NCBI GenBank assembly: GCA_963965975.1
Contig: OZ014421.1
Span: 3,585,001-3,649,000 of the forward strand
From: Xestospongia bergquistia
Lineage: Eukaryota; Porifera; Demospongiae; Haplosclerida; Petrosiidae
Reading direction: 5' to 3'
Length of the DNA stretch: 64,000 nt
Positions 49,944 through 59,669 of the stretch are shown piece after piece; positions within the stretch are counted from its first letter, which is position 1, and each line of letters begins with the position of its first letter. Under the pieces are notes generated by a model. That model was given only the letters and a program-made list of their open reading frames with translations, did no database searches and was not told the origin of the DNA. A program made the translations under genes and the position numbers.

Positions 49944-51628
49944 CTAATAATTGTGAAATGCTAGGAAACAGTCACTATCTGGTTTTCCTGTGTGGCATAG
50001 GGTTTTTTTGCACATTTGGCATTCCCACTGTGTCCACTTCAATTGTTTTCCCTTCCTGTAGCAATGAGAGCATTTGCTTCGCTTTGCTGCCTTCATTGGG
50101 AAGTGTAGAGTTGGTACTGAGGGATGAATAGCAGAGGAAGGGCGACCTCTAACTTTTCGACCGTTATAATTCCCAATTAGCTGTTTTGCCAACTCTGACC
50201 TGAAGTCAACGTATTGATGGTATACATGCCCTGTTGATGGTACATACCTGTGAAGGATGTAGGCATTTGCCAAAGTGAGTTCAAATAAAAACCAAAAGAT
50301 GTATTTGTAGAATTTGTGGCTTTTCAGTCGTACACAGTAGTAGTGTCGTAGCTGGTCATTGCAATCAACCCCTCCCATATACTTGTTGTAGTCAATAACA
50401 TTCAAGGGGCAGGTGAAAGTTTTTCTTGTGCCATCCTTTTGTTTTCTGGTTACTGTGCCTTCTTCATTTCTGCAGTTTGGTAGAGAGAACACTTACTGTT
50501 TTGTTGTCTTGCCACAATGAGAAATGCAATTTTCTTTTTCAATTGTCTTGTAATCTCCCCTCTCTGGTAGTCCCTTCTTAAGAAAAGGCTTAAATTCATC
50601 AGGATAGCCTACTCGATTTCATCGAATGGTGCCGCATGCATAGATCGAGTCCTTTAGAAGGTCATTGAAGAGCTGTACACTGGTGAAAAAGTTATCGCAG
50701 TACACTGTATAGTGTTTGCCAACTTGATTCCTGGTTAGATCTTTCACAACCCGTTCATGTATATGTGTTTCCGACCTGCCTCCCACTTTGCCAAGGTACA
50801 CCTGAAATTGAGAAACATAGCCATTTATAGCATATGCTCTCATCCAGACTTTTATCCCTCTCTTTGTAGGTTTTTTGGGAAGATATTGCTTGAGAGAGGA
50901 TCTTCAATTGAAGGGGATCATGGCCTCATCAATTGAGCTGGCACTGTGAGGATTATATATCTCCAAAAACCTCTCTGATATGGAAGTTATCAACGGTCGG
51001 ATTTTCCAAAGACGATCATAGCTAGGATCTGTTCGCTGAACTGAATATGATTCATTCTGCGTGAAATGGAGAAACCGAGAGATTTCCAAGAATCGTCTCA
51101 GAGATATCCTGTCTGCTACTGGGGAGTAATAGTAAGTTGGATCTAATTTCCAGTAATCATAAAGGCATGGTAATTGATTGATTCCCATTAGAATCATGAA
51201 TCCAAAATACGCTTGAATTTCAAGCGGTGTTACTTGGTCAAATCTCTCGTAGGCATCAGTTGATAGCACTTCTTGAGCATATACATTAGTTTGCTCAGCA
51301 ATCATATTGATTAGAGCAGGAGTGAAAAGTAAATGGAAGATACCAAGTAGGGTATGAGAGAGGGGAACTGTAGGTTCACAAGGAACAGTACAGGGAAGGA
51401 CAGTAGTAGGCCTGTCAGTAGTAAGGCCAGTTTTCGTTGACTCAAAAAGGATTCACCTGACTCAAATTCAAATGGTTCATCAATCTCCATAGCATCACAA
51501 CTATAGAATTAGAAAAGACAAGCATCAAAGAGTTATTTGGAGTGTTGGTATAATAACAGAAGCAGTAGACATGGTTATAATAATTCTTTCTTTTGATCTT
51601 ACCTTTCCAGATTTTCGTCGGTGTCCAT
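49944..51628 (-). pseudogene. piggyBac 3 transposase (PGBD4-like), best preserved copy
   Basis: Starting at ATG 51628 (MDTDENLE), a GT-AG intron leads into CDAMEIDEPFEFESG. After a frameshift come FHLLFTPALINMIAEQTN and VYAQEV (to about 51245), YFGFMILMGINQLP, RRFLEISRFLHF, YDRLWKIRPLITSISERFLE and SSIDEAMIPF, with the first catalytic Asp. Then MRAYAINGYVSQFQVYLGK, HYTVYCDNFFTSVQLFNDL (second Asp), and NVIDYNKYMGGVDCNDQLRH (third Asp). The C-terminus is a zinc-finger tail, CSHCYRKG, WECQMCKKTLC and DSDCFLAFH. Frames break near 51430, 50904 and 50620-50490. All catalytic acids survive, so this is a recently inactivated copy. It interrupts array 1. A further acidic ORF at 51762-51890 (minus, MNYRAEDIVEMIENEWE) may be an alternative first exon. 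Confidence 0.9.
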
Positions 51629-51761
51629 TCTGTGTAAAAGAAAATGGAATGAAAAGTACCTAGTGTTTAGTTTGTTTTTCTAATTATAATGCAATAATAT
51701 TGTTACTGCATACACATTATTATACATATTATATATACAATAATAACTATTATATATTATA

Positions 51762-51890
51762 CTATATAACAACAATCTCTTCTTCCTCTTCCACGTCAAA
51801 ATCATCGTCACTATACTCACAAATAACCTCACCACCAATTTCCCATTCGTTTTCAATCATTTCAACAATATCTTCTGCTCTGTAATTCAT
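51762..51890 (-). CDS. Small acidic ORF upstream of piggyBac 3
   Basis: A 42-codon frame starts at ATG 51890 with MNYRAEDIVEMIENEWEIGG, then a run of Asp and Glu (DDDFDVEEEEEIVV), and stops. Acidic leaders of this kind precede many piggyBac transposases. It would have to be spliced to the exon at 51628, but the phases do not fit a simple GT-AG join, so it may be separate or decayed. Confidence 0.5.
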   Translation of the reverse strand: MNYRAEDIVEMIENEWEIGGEVICEYSDDDFDVEEEEEIVVI

Positions 51891-52447
51891 GGCTAATTAC
51901 TGCTGAGAGCTAAATTTATGGCTGGGTGTGGCAGCTGAGAACTAATTTATGGCTGGGTGTGGCAGCTGTTTGATGAAATTATTTGCGTATAAATATCGCG
52001 CTCAATTACGACGACGTTGATTGCAATTCTTAATAAACCTTTTCTCTGTGATATATTGACTTTAGTAAGAAGTATATTTAGTACTATGTTGCAAGTCTGA
52101 GTAATATTCAAGTAAATATGCTGGTTAATAAAGTATGTTGCATTCCATTTAGCCAAGTCATTTGGCAGTCTTCCCTGCAGTATTTCTGAGCGAATGATGT
52201 TCCTCGGTACATGGTAAAGTAATGTATTACATCGTGATAGACTCAAGTAACATGATTTGTTGTCCTTCTAGGTATACGGATATCAGTGTAATGTTACATT
52301 CATATTGTATAACTTAACAATATTACCTTATTTTAAACATACACACACACACATACATGCAGATGAAGGAAATAACAATTGGTAAGTATATTAACAATAA
52401 AAATGTATAAACATTAACTGGTATTTTGACATAAACTAATACTACAA

Positions 52448-52496
52448 ATATAATACTACCAAATGTAATACTGCCAAATGTAATACTGCAAATGTA
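52448..52496 (+). repeat. Left member of an inverted repeat flanking array 2 (partner 56541-56590)
   Basis: AATACTACCAAATGTAATAC and TGCCAAATGTAATACTG here are the reverse complement of CAGTGTTACATTTGGTAGTATTACAT at the other side. About 45 bases match with few differences. The pair brackets the 4-kb cassette array and lies outside all its units. Confidence 0.8.
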
Positions 52497-52846
52497 ATAT
52501 TGTCATTAACATATTTTAACATCATTGTAAAATATATTATTCCTTCTCGTTTCTCTTTTATTACCCTAGATTCGCTGTACATCAGGACTAGGCTCAAGAC
52601 ATCCTCTGTCTCAAAAGAGTCTAGGGAGTAAGTTAAGACCATACAGTACTAGACTACTAGTGTACATTGATTCATAATACTTCAGGCTCAAGACTCAAGA
52701 CATTCCTATACTTCGAAGAGTCTGAAGAGTAAGTTAACTGAATACAATACTAGTGTACATTAATTCATAATTAATTATTTCTGTTAATTTGTTTTTTATT
52801 ACAATAGCTTCACTGGACATCAGGATCAAGGATCAAGACATTTCTC

Positions 52847-53336
52847 TAGCCTCGTACCCAGGCTTTTGCGATAGGAAAGAAAGCCTGGTAACTACTATTA
52901 GCGCATGCATTTAATTTCCACAGATTCCTTTGAAAGTAGTATACTCTAGGAATCCTCCGTCAACTATTGATGTCAAAATTCCTTTAATCACAATGTGAGA
53001 CTATTTGTAGTACTGATAGAAAGTATTCTTCTGCTCTACTTTATGCTAATGATGGAAAAGATGTTTTCGTGTGGTTTTCTATTCCAACAACACTGAACAT
53101 GTTTGTCGCTCTTTTTGCTTTCATTAAGTATCTACAGAACCAACAAACTCAACTAGCCATGCCTAAACTCAGTAGTGAATGAAACGTCATCAATAGAAAT
53201 CCAGCCATTTACTTGTCATTTAATTCTAAATCTTGCCATTATGATGTCAGTATATTGCGTAAATTACAATAAACGGATGCACAAGCAGTAGTTACCAGGC
53301 TTTCTTTTCTATTGCGAAAACCTGGGTACAAGGCTA
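52847..53336. mobile_element. MULE-like element, long form, 490 bp
   Basis: Ends TAGCCTCGTACCCAGG and CCTGGGTACAAGGCTA, with inverted arms of about 47 bp. It has a perfect 10-bp target duplication, GACATTTCTC (52837-52846 and 53337-53346), inside an array-2 cassette. The interior holds a decayed slice of the RecQ-like fragment on the plus strand (AATGATGGAAAAGATG and TTTTCGTGTGG near 53050). Confidence 0.9.
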
Positions 53337-54862
53337 GACATTTCTCCATCTCAAGGACTCTTGGGAGTAAGTCAGTGCTAGTATAAATTTATTCATGATG
53401 CATTATCAATCTTTTTTATTACAATAGATTCGCTGGTTGTCAGAGGTCAAGGATGAAGACATTCCTCTATCTCGATAAGTTTGTCAAGTAAGTTAACAGA
53501 ATACAATACTAGGTTACATTGATTCATGAAACACGATTACTCTTAACTTCTTTTATTACTATAGCTTGACTTGATGTCAGTCTCAAGGCTCAAGACATTC
53601 CTATATCTCAAAGAGTCTGAAGAGTAAGTTAACTGAATACAATCATAGTGTACATTAAGTCATAAGTCTTAATTCATAATACATTAATTCATAATACTCT
53701 TAATCTCTTTTTCATTACTATAGCTTTGTTCGACATCAGGCTCAAGGCTCAAGAAATTCATCTGAAGAGTCTAGGGAGTAAGGCTCAAGGCATTCATGTA
53801 TCTCGATAGGGAGTAAGATCATACAGTACTAGGATAAAGTAATTCATAATGCATCATTACCTTTAATATCTCTTTTATTGCTATGGCTTCGCTGGATATT
53901 GGAATCAAGAATCAAGACATTCTGCTATCTTAAAGACACTGGGGAGTAAGTTCACAGAATACAGTAGTAGTGTACATTAAGTCATAATACATCATTACTC
54001 TTACTTTCTCTTTTATTACTGCATATTACTCTTAATTTTTCTTTTATTACTGTAGCTTTACTGGACTTCAGGATCAAGGCTTGAGACATTCTTCTATCAC
54101 AAAGAGTCTCACTCTGTGGAGTAAGTTAACAGCATACAGTACTAGTGTACATTAATTCATAATACCCATTACTCATAATACACATTATTATTACTATAGC
54201 TTCGCTGGATATCAGTATCAAGAATCAAGACATTCTGCTATCTCGAAGACACTGGGGAGTAAGTTCACAGAATACAGTAGTAGTGTACATTAAGTCATAA
54301 TACATCATTACTCTTACTTTATCTTTTATTACTGCATATTACTCTTAATTTCTCTTATATTACTGTAGCTTCACTGGACTTCAGGGTCAAGGCTCAAGAC
54401 ATTCCTCTATCACAAAGAGTCTGTGGAGTAAGTTAACAGCATACAGTACTAGTGTACATTAATTCATAATACCCATTACTCATAATACACATTACTCTCA
54501 ATTTCTATTTTATTACTATAGCTTCACTGGATATTGCGATCAAGAATCAAGACATTCTGCTATCTCAAGACACTGGGGAGTAAGTTAACAGAATCAAGAC
54601 ATTCTGCTATCTCAAGACGCTGGGGAGTAAGTTAACAGAATACAGTACTGGTATAAATTAATTGATAATGCATCTTATCACTGTAGCTTCATTTGATGTC
54701 TGGCTCAAGTCTCAAAACATTCCTATACTTCGAAGACTCTGAAGAGTAAGTTAACTAAATACGATACTACTGTACATTAATTCATAATATATCATAGTCT
54801 TAATTTGTGTTTTATTACAATAGCTTTGCTGGATGTCAGGATCAAGGATCAAGATATTTCTC

Positions 54863-55421
54863 TAGCCTCATACCCAGGCTTTCACGATAGAAAAGAAAGC
54901 CTGGTAACTACTGTTTGTGCATGCATTTAATTTCCACAGATTTCGTGGAAACTAGTATACTCTATGAATCCTCCATCAACTATGACGTCAAAATTCCTTT
55001 ACCCGTAATATGAGACTATTTGTATCACTGATATAAAGTTTTCTTCTACTCTACTGTATGATCTAAAGCTGCTAGCAATGCCAAATCTATTTCTTAAAAG
55101 GAGCAACTCTTTGTCATTGAAGCTATATATGATGGAAAAGATATTTTCGTGTGGTTTTGTATTCCAACAGCACTGAACAAATTTGTCGTTCTTTTTGCTT
55201 TCATTAAATCTCTGCAGAACCGACAAACTCAGCTAGACATGCCCAAACTCAGTAGTGAATGAAACGTCATCAATATAAACCTGACCCATTTACTTGTCAT
55301 TTAATTTAAAATGTTGTCATTATGATATGAACATATAACATAATTTACAATAATTAAGCGCATACACAAGCAGTAGTTACCAAGCTTTCTTTTCTATCGC
55401 GAAAGCTTGGGTACGAGGCTA
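54863..55421. mobile_element. MULE-like element, long form, 559 bp
   Basis: Same ends as the copy at 52847 and inserted at the same point of an array-2 cassette. The flanks GATATTTCTC and GACAATTCTC match at 8 of 10. This suggests the array segment was duplicated after insertion. It includes a longer but also decayed RecQ-like slice (near 55130-55170). Confidence 0.85.
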
Positions 55422-56589
55422 GACAATTCTCCATCTCAAAGACTTTTGGCAGTAAGTCAACAGCATTCAGTAGTCAGTACTAGTATGAAGTAATTCATTG
55501 CTCTTAATTTCTCTTGTGTAACTGTAGCTTCGCTTGAAGTCAAGATCAAGGCTCAAGACATTCCTCTATCTGAAGATTCTGGGAAGTAAGTTAGCAGCAT
55601 ATAGTACTGGTGTACATTACTTAAAAAAAACATCATTACTCTTGATTTTCCTTTTATTACCATAGTTTCACTGGACATCATGATGAAGACTCAAGACATT
55701 CCTCTACCACAAAGAGTCTGTGGAGTAAGTTAACAGCACACAGTACTGGTGTGCATTAATTAATAAGTCTTAATTCATAATACATTAATTCATAATACTC
55801 CTAATCTCTTTTTCATTACTATAGCTTTGCTCGACATCAAGCTCAAGGCTCAAGAAATTCATCTGAAGAGTCTAGGGAGTAAGGCTCAAGGCATTTATGT
55901 ATCTCGAAGAGTCTATGGAGTAAGGTACTAGTATAAAGTAATTCATAATGCATCATAACCTTAAATATATCTCTTTTATTGCTATAGCTTCACTGGATAT
56001 TGGGATCAAGAATCAAAGACATTCTGCTATCTGTCAAAGACACTGGGGAGTAAGTTCACAGAATGCAGTAGTAGTGTACATCATTACTCTTACTTTCTCT
56101 TTTATTACTGCATATTACTCTTAATTTCTCCTTTATTACTGTAGCTTCACTGGACCTCAGGATCAAGGTCAAGACATTCCTCTATCACAAAGAGTCTGTG
56201 GAGTAAGTTAACAGCTTACAGTACTAGTGTACATAATTCATAATACTCATTACTCATAATACACATTACTCTCAATTTCTGTTTTATTACTATAGCTTCG
56301 CTGGATATCGGGATCAAGAGTCAAGATTTTCCACGATCTCAAAGACGCTGGGCAGTACGTTAACAGAATACAGTACTAGAGTACATTAATTCATAATGCA
56401 TCTATTAATGTAGCTTCGCTGGACTTGTGGATCAAAGCTCAAGACATCTGGATCAAGACTCAAGACAGACATTCCTCTATCTCAAAGAGACTGGGCAGTA
56501 AGTTAACAACATACAGTAAATTTTGACAAGTAATCTAATCAGTGGTAGTATTACATTTGGCAGTGTTACATTTGGTAGTATTACATATT

Positions 56590-57008
56590 TATGATAAAAT
56601 GGTGTGTCTGTATCTATACTACTCTATATATTGTACCCAATTATACAATTTGTAGTAGTCAGTAAAGGTAAGTATCGAGAATACAACTATAAAGGTGAGT
56701 ATATCTTCCAGAGAGAAAGCCGAGGAAGCCACAAGAGATTAGTTAGTCTGCTTTTGTGAGGGAAATGAGATTATGTAGAGCATTAATTGGTGTGGCTATC
56801 GTGGCTTGATAATTGGGTGTGGTGCTTGCAGCTATGCATTAATTTCCTAGACTACCTGGAGCATTAATTAAAATATGAGGTGTGGTCAAAATAAACCACA
56901 TCCAAAATATTTAATGGGTGTGGCTATCGAAGTTTGATGAGTGGGTGTGATGCTTGCAGCCATGTACAGGTTTGTGAATATTGTTTACTGATTGTACGTT
57001 TCATGCAG
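56590..57008. other. Intergenic; short imperfect repeats
   Basis: GTGTGGCTATCGTGGCTTGA with ATTGGGTGTGGTGCTTGCAG (56790-56832) recurs in altered form at 56921-56964. No gene recognised. Confidence 0.55.
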
Positions 57009-57269
57009 GTTTCGCCTAATCCACGTTCGCCTACATTATTTTTAATACAGTTTGGTTATGTTGACCATCTTAGATGTAACTACTCTGATCACGTTCCACA
57101 GGAACCAGTCGAAGATTGGTATATATCAGACGAGTTCACTCCAAATCCAGATCCTCCTGCAGTTCAAATTGATATACCACCACTTGCACAAATTCGTCCT
57201 GTTGCTGTTTGCCATTCTACTTATGTACCTCGACCTGTTGATTGTTTTGCACCCCTGCATCAAGCTTGA
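57009..57269 (+). CDS. Orphan terminal exon, unknown product
   Basis: After an acceptor-like TTTCATGCAG, a plus-strand frame runs 86 codons to TGA at 57267-57269. The surrounding frame opens at ATG 56934. It begins VSPNPRSPTLFLIQFGY and continues with QEPVEDWYISDEF, TPNPDPPAVQIDIPPLAQ and STYVPRPVDCFAPLHQA. It is rich in Pro and acidic residues, and the composition is unlike the neighbouring repeats. The partial downstream copy near 58060 keeps only a scrap of it. No domain was recognised. It could be the last exon of a gene whose earlier exons I cannot find, or a transposon-carried piece. Confidence 0.5.
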   Translation, partial: VSPNPRSPTLFLIQFGYVDHLRCNYSDHVPQEPVEDWYISDEFTPNPDPPAVQIDIPPLAQIRPVAVCHSTYVPRPVDCFAPLHQA

Positions 57270-58443
57270 GAGGGTAGAATGTGATAACTAGGGATATTCC
57301 AGATGAGCACATGTATATATTGTGTGAGCACATTTTCAGTAGTTTATATTTGTTGTTTTATGTTGAATCTATCTCGGCCAGGTTACAACCCAGATACTGG
57401 TATTGGAGAAAACAAAAGGAAGTATATTTACAGGAAAGTGATAGCTCCTTGTTAAGCAGGTAATAATGCTTAAAAATGAAAAGTGGCATAACATGTAAGT
57501 ATTACTAGAAATGCTTTATAAGATAACTACTGTATACATATATAGTGTTGTCATGTTCGTTAGGCCATAATATGAGCTATTTACATGGTAAAATTATATC
57601 ATAATAAAACGTTATATAGATAACAACATAATATGAGGTACGTTACTTTGTAATATTATAATATTGGATAGTAATGTAATACATGAAATTGTAAACCCTA
57701 TTTCTCTAAATTTGCTACTGAAATTTGATGCCTTTTTCCAATATTATTGGGGCCAAAAATATGCCTAATTAATCTCTTTTTTCTTATAATTTTTGTTACT
57801 GAAAATATGCAAAATCTTAACAAATTCAGTGAATTTTAAGCCCTTTTTGTCAAAATTTTGCCACTATCAATTTTTAAGTATTTTTTAGAAGTATAGTTTG
57901 CAATCAAAATGCACAAGTATTCAAGCACTTCCTTTTAAATGTAAGTCCTTTTTGTAACTATTTTCAACTCCAAAAATACAACAAAAATTTTAACCCCTAC
58001 CTCCCTAAATTTGACACCGAAAAGGAATTTTTACCGATTTTATCTAATTTCCTTTTGTTCAAGATCCCCCTGCAGTTCGAGCTGATACCTCAACCAGTTG
58101 ATCATTTTGCTTGAGAGGGGAAATGTGATAACTATGAATATTCCAGATGAGCGCATGTATATATTGTGTAAGCACATGTTCAGTAGTTTTTTCTTTTATA
58201 TTTGTTGTTGTATGTTGAATCTGTCTCGGCTAGGTTACAACACAGACACTGGTATTTGGAAGTATATTTACAGAAAAGTGGCATGTTCGTTAGGGCGTAA
58301 TCTGAGGTAGTTATATGTCAAAATTATATTATAATAAAACGTTATATAGATAACAACATAAAATGAGGTACGTTATGTTGTAATATCATAATATTGGGTA
58401 GTAATATAATCCGTGAAATTATAAATCCTATTTCTCTAAATTT
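57150..58443 (+). repeat. Diverged tandem duplication, copies at 57150-57715 and 58063-58443
   Basis: Matching landmarks: GATCCTCCTGCAGTTC (57150) with GATCCCCCTGCAGTTC (58063), GTGATAACTA...ATTCCAGATGAGC (57281/58125), and TAATAAAACGTTATATAGAT (57602/58332). The second copy has lost about 70 bases of the exon and more of the intervening sequence. CCCTATTTCTCTAAATTTG-type phrases also repeat through to 58640. Confidence 0.85.
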
Positions 58444-59029
58444 GTTACAGAAAACAAGTGAATTTTGACTTTTTGCAAGTATTATTGGCACCAAAATTAT
58501 ACCAAACTATATGTTCCTGAAAAGCAACCAAAATCCGCAATTATTTAAGCACTTTTTAACTATTTTCGACTCCAAAAATGCAACGAAATTTTAACCCCTA
58601 TCTCCCTAAATTTGTCACCCAAATAAAGGAATTTTTAATGTTTTTTTCTAATTTAATTTTGCAAAAATATATGTGAAAATTGAACATCTTGTGCATAAAA
58701 TACACAATTTTAAAAGTGTGCCCTTACTTTTTTGGCACAAAGGTGTCTAAATATCTATACTTTGGTCACCCAAACACATAGAAAAAGAGAAAAGATGCAA
58801 TTTTGGCCCAAAAGGTTTTCAAAAAGTCTTTTAAATTATGAGTATTTTCAGAGGTTAAAATGCATGTATTTTTTCATCAAAAAAATTTTAAAAGATGTCT
58901 TCAAAATTCATGAATTTTTGTGGTAATATCGGATTAAAATTTGCGTATTTTTCGCACCACAAAGGGGATAAAATAGACGTAAAATACACCTAAACCATGA
59001 ACCCTAAATACTAACATTATAACATAAAC
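58444..59029. other. AT-rich sequence, no recognised gene
   Basis: Poly-T and poly-A rich. A 64-codon plus-strand frame at 58732-58926 is lysine- and phenylalanine-rich, as expected by chance in such DNA. Confidence 0.5.
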
Positions 59030-59170
59030 CCAAACCTGAAACGAGAATTTCTAAATCACTAAACCTAACTTCTAAACCCTAAACTTGAAAACCTAAACCC
59101 TAAACCTTAAATCCTAAAACCAAAATGGTAAACACTAAATTTTAAAAACTAAACTCTAAACCCAAAACCT
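59030..59170 (+). repeat. Degenerate telomere-like block (AAACCCTAAA type)
   Basis: TAAACCC, AAACCTAA, CTAAACCCTAAA and similar words fill about 140 bases, with many single-base departures. The 7-base TTTAGGG form (reverse complement) is closer than the animal TTAGGG. It is far too degenerate to be an active telomere. Confidence 0.7.
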
Positions 59171-59257
59171 ACAACTAGATGTAGCTCGATTTAATGACAC
59201 TCATTCAGATGTTCATATCATTTCAGATGTTACCAGAATATTTTATGGAGATAATGA

Positions 59258-59470
59258 ATGTGTTGCTGTATGAAGGTTTCATACAGTCCAGAATGTTTGC
59301 AAGCACTGAAATTTGCAGAGAAAGTTGAAGCAGTCATCAAGTATTCATCTCGAGAAGTTAGAATGATTACAGAAGCAGAGACAACAGAGCAACATAGAAT
59401 GATTACAGAAGCAGAGACACTAGAGCAACATAGTTTAACAATGTATACATTTACATTGGATCATGTCTGA
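59258..59470 (+). CDS. Short hypothetical ORF with a 12-residue tandem duplication
   Basis: A 70-codon frame, MCCCMKVSYSPECLQALKFA and EKVEAVIKYSS, contains the direct repeat RMITEAETTEQH / RMITEAETLEQH, encoded by a 36-bp duplication at 59359-59430. No domain is recognised and no splice link to the amidase gene 200 bases downstream was found. It may be chance. Confidence 0.3.
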   Translation: MCCCMKVSYSPECLQALKFAEKVEAVIKYSSREVRMITEAETTEQHRMITEAETLEQHSLTMYTFTLDHV

Positions 59471-59669
59471 AAAAAGAGTTAGGAGTTTTGCTAGCAAATC
59501 CAATTCATTTACATCCTGATACATTTCATCATGCTTTGCCACTTATTACCTCCTGTAGCTACTGGTGCTCCACCTTTAATATCTCAGATAGCGTTAGTCC
59601 TCAGTAATATAATTCACATGATCATTCGTTACATTAGACCTTCACCTGATTTTTCCACAAAGGCATATA

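Larger units (their letters stand above)
49505..51995 (-). mobile_element. piggyBac 3 insertion interrupting array 1 (ends approximate)
   Basis: Array-1 sequence stops at about 49510 and resumes at about 52045 (AGTATATTTAGTACTATGTTGC and the cassette near 52140-52210). Everything between is unrelated to the array and carries the piggyBac transposase. Clear CCCT...AGGG ends with TTAA were not identified, so limits are approximate. A 30-bp direct duplication (TTTATGGCTGGGTGTGGCAG) lies at 51914-51968 near the right limit. Confidence 0.65.
52490..56540 (+). repeat. Cassette array 2: about 23 copies of a 59-nt exon-like unit
   Basis: Units of about 110-180 bp each hold a pyrimidine tract and acceptor (TTTTATTACTATAG), a 59-nt body (CTTCGCTGGACATCAGGATC, AAGGCTCAAGACATTCC and the rest), then GA|GTAAGTTAACAG, a near-consensus donor, and ACAGTACTAGTGTACATTAA. 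Donors are at about 52629, 52733, 53367, 53489, 53621, 53944, 54119, 54258, 54426, 54576, 54743, 55451, 55584, 55726, 56048, 56201 and 56495, among others. One frame reads SLDIRIKAQDIPLSQ. The 55530 copy reads SLEVKIKAQDIPLSE, a conservative change. Several others have stops or indels. At 59 nt, two cassettes in a row would shift frame, so serial inclusion in one protein is unlikely. No domain was recognised. Confidence 0.88.

Noticed and set aside
59030..59170. Plant contamination because of TTTAGGG-type words
   Set aside because: The block is short and degenerate and lies between animal-type elements on the same contig.
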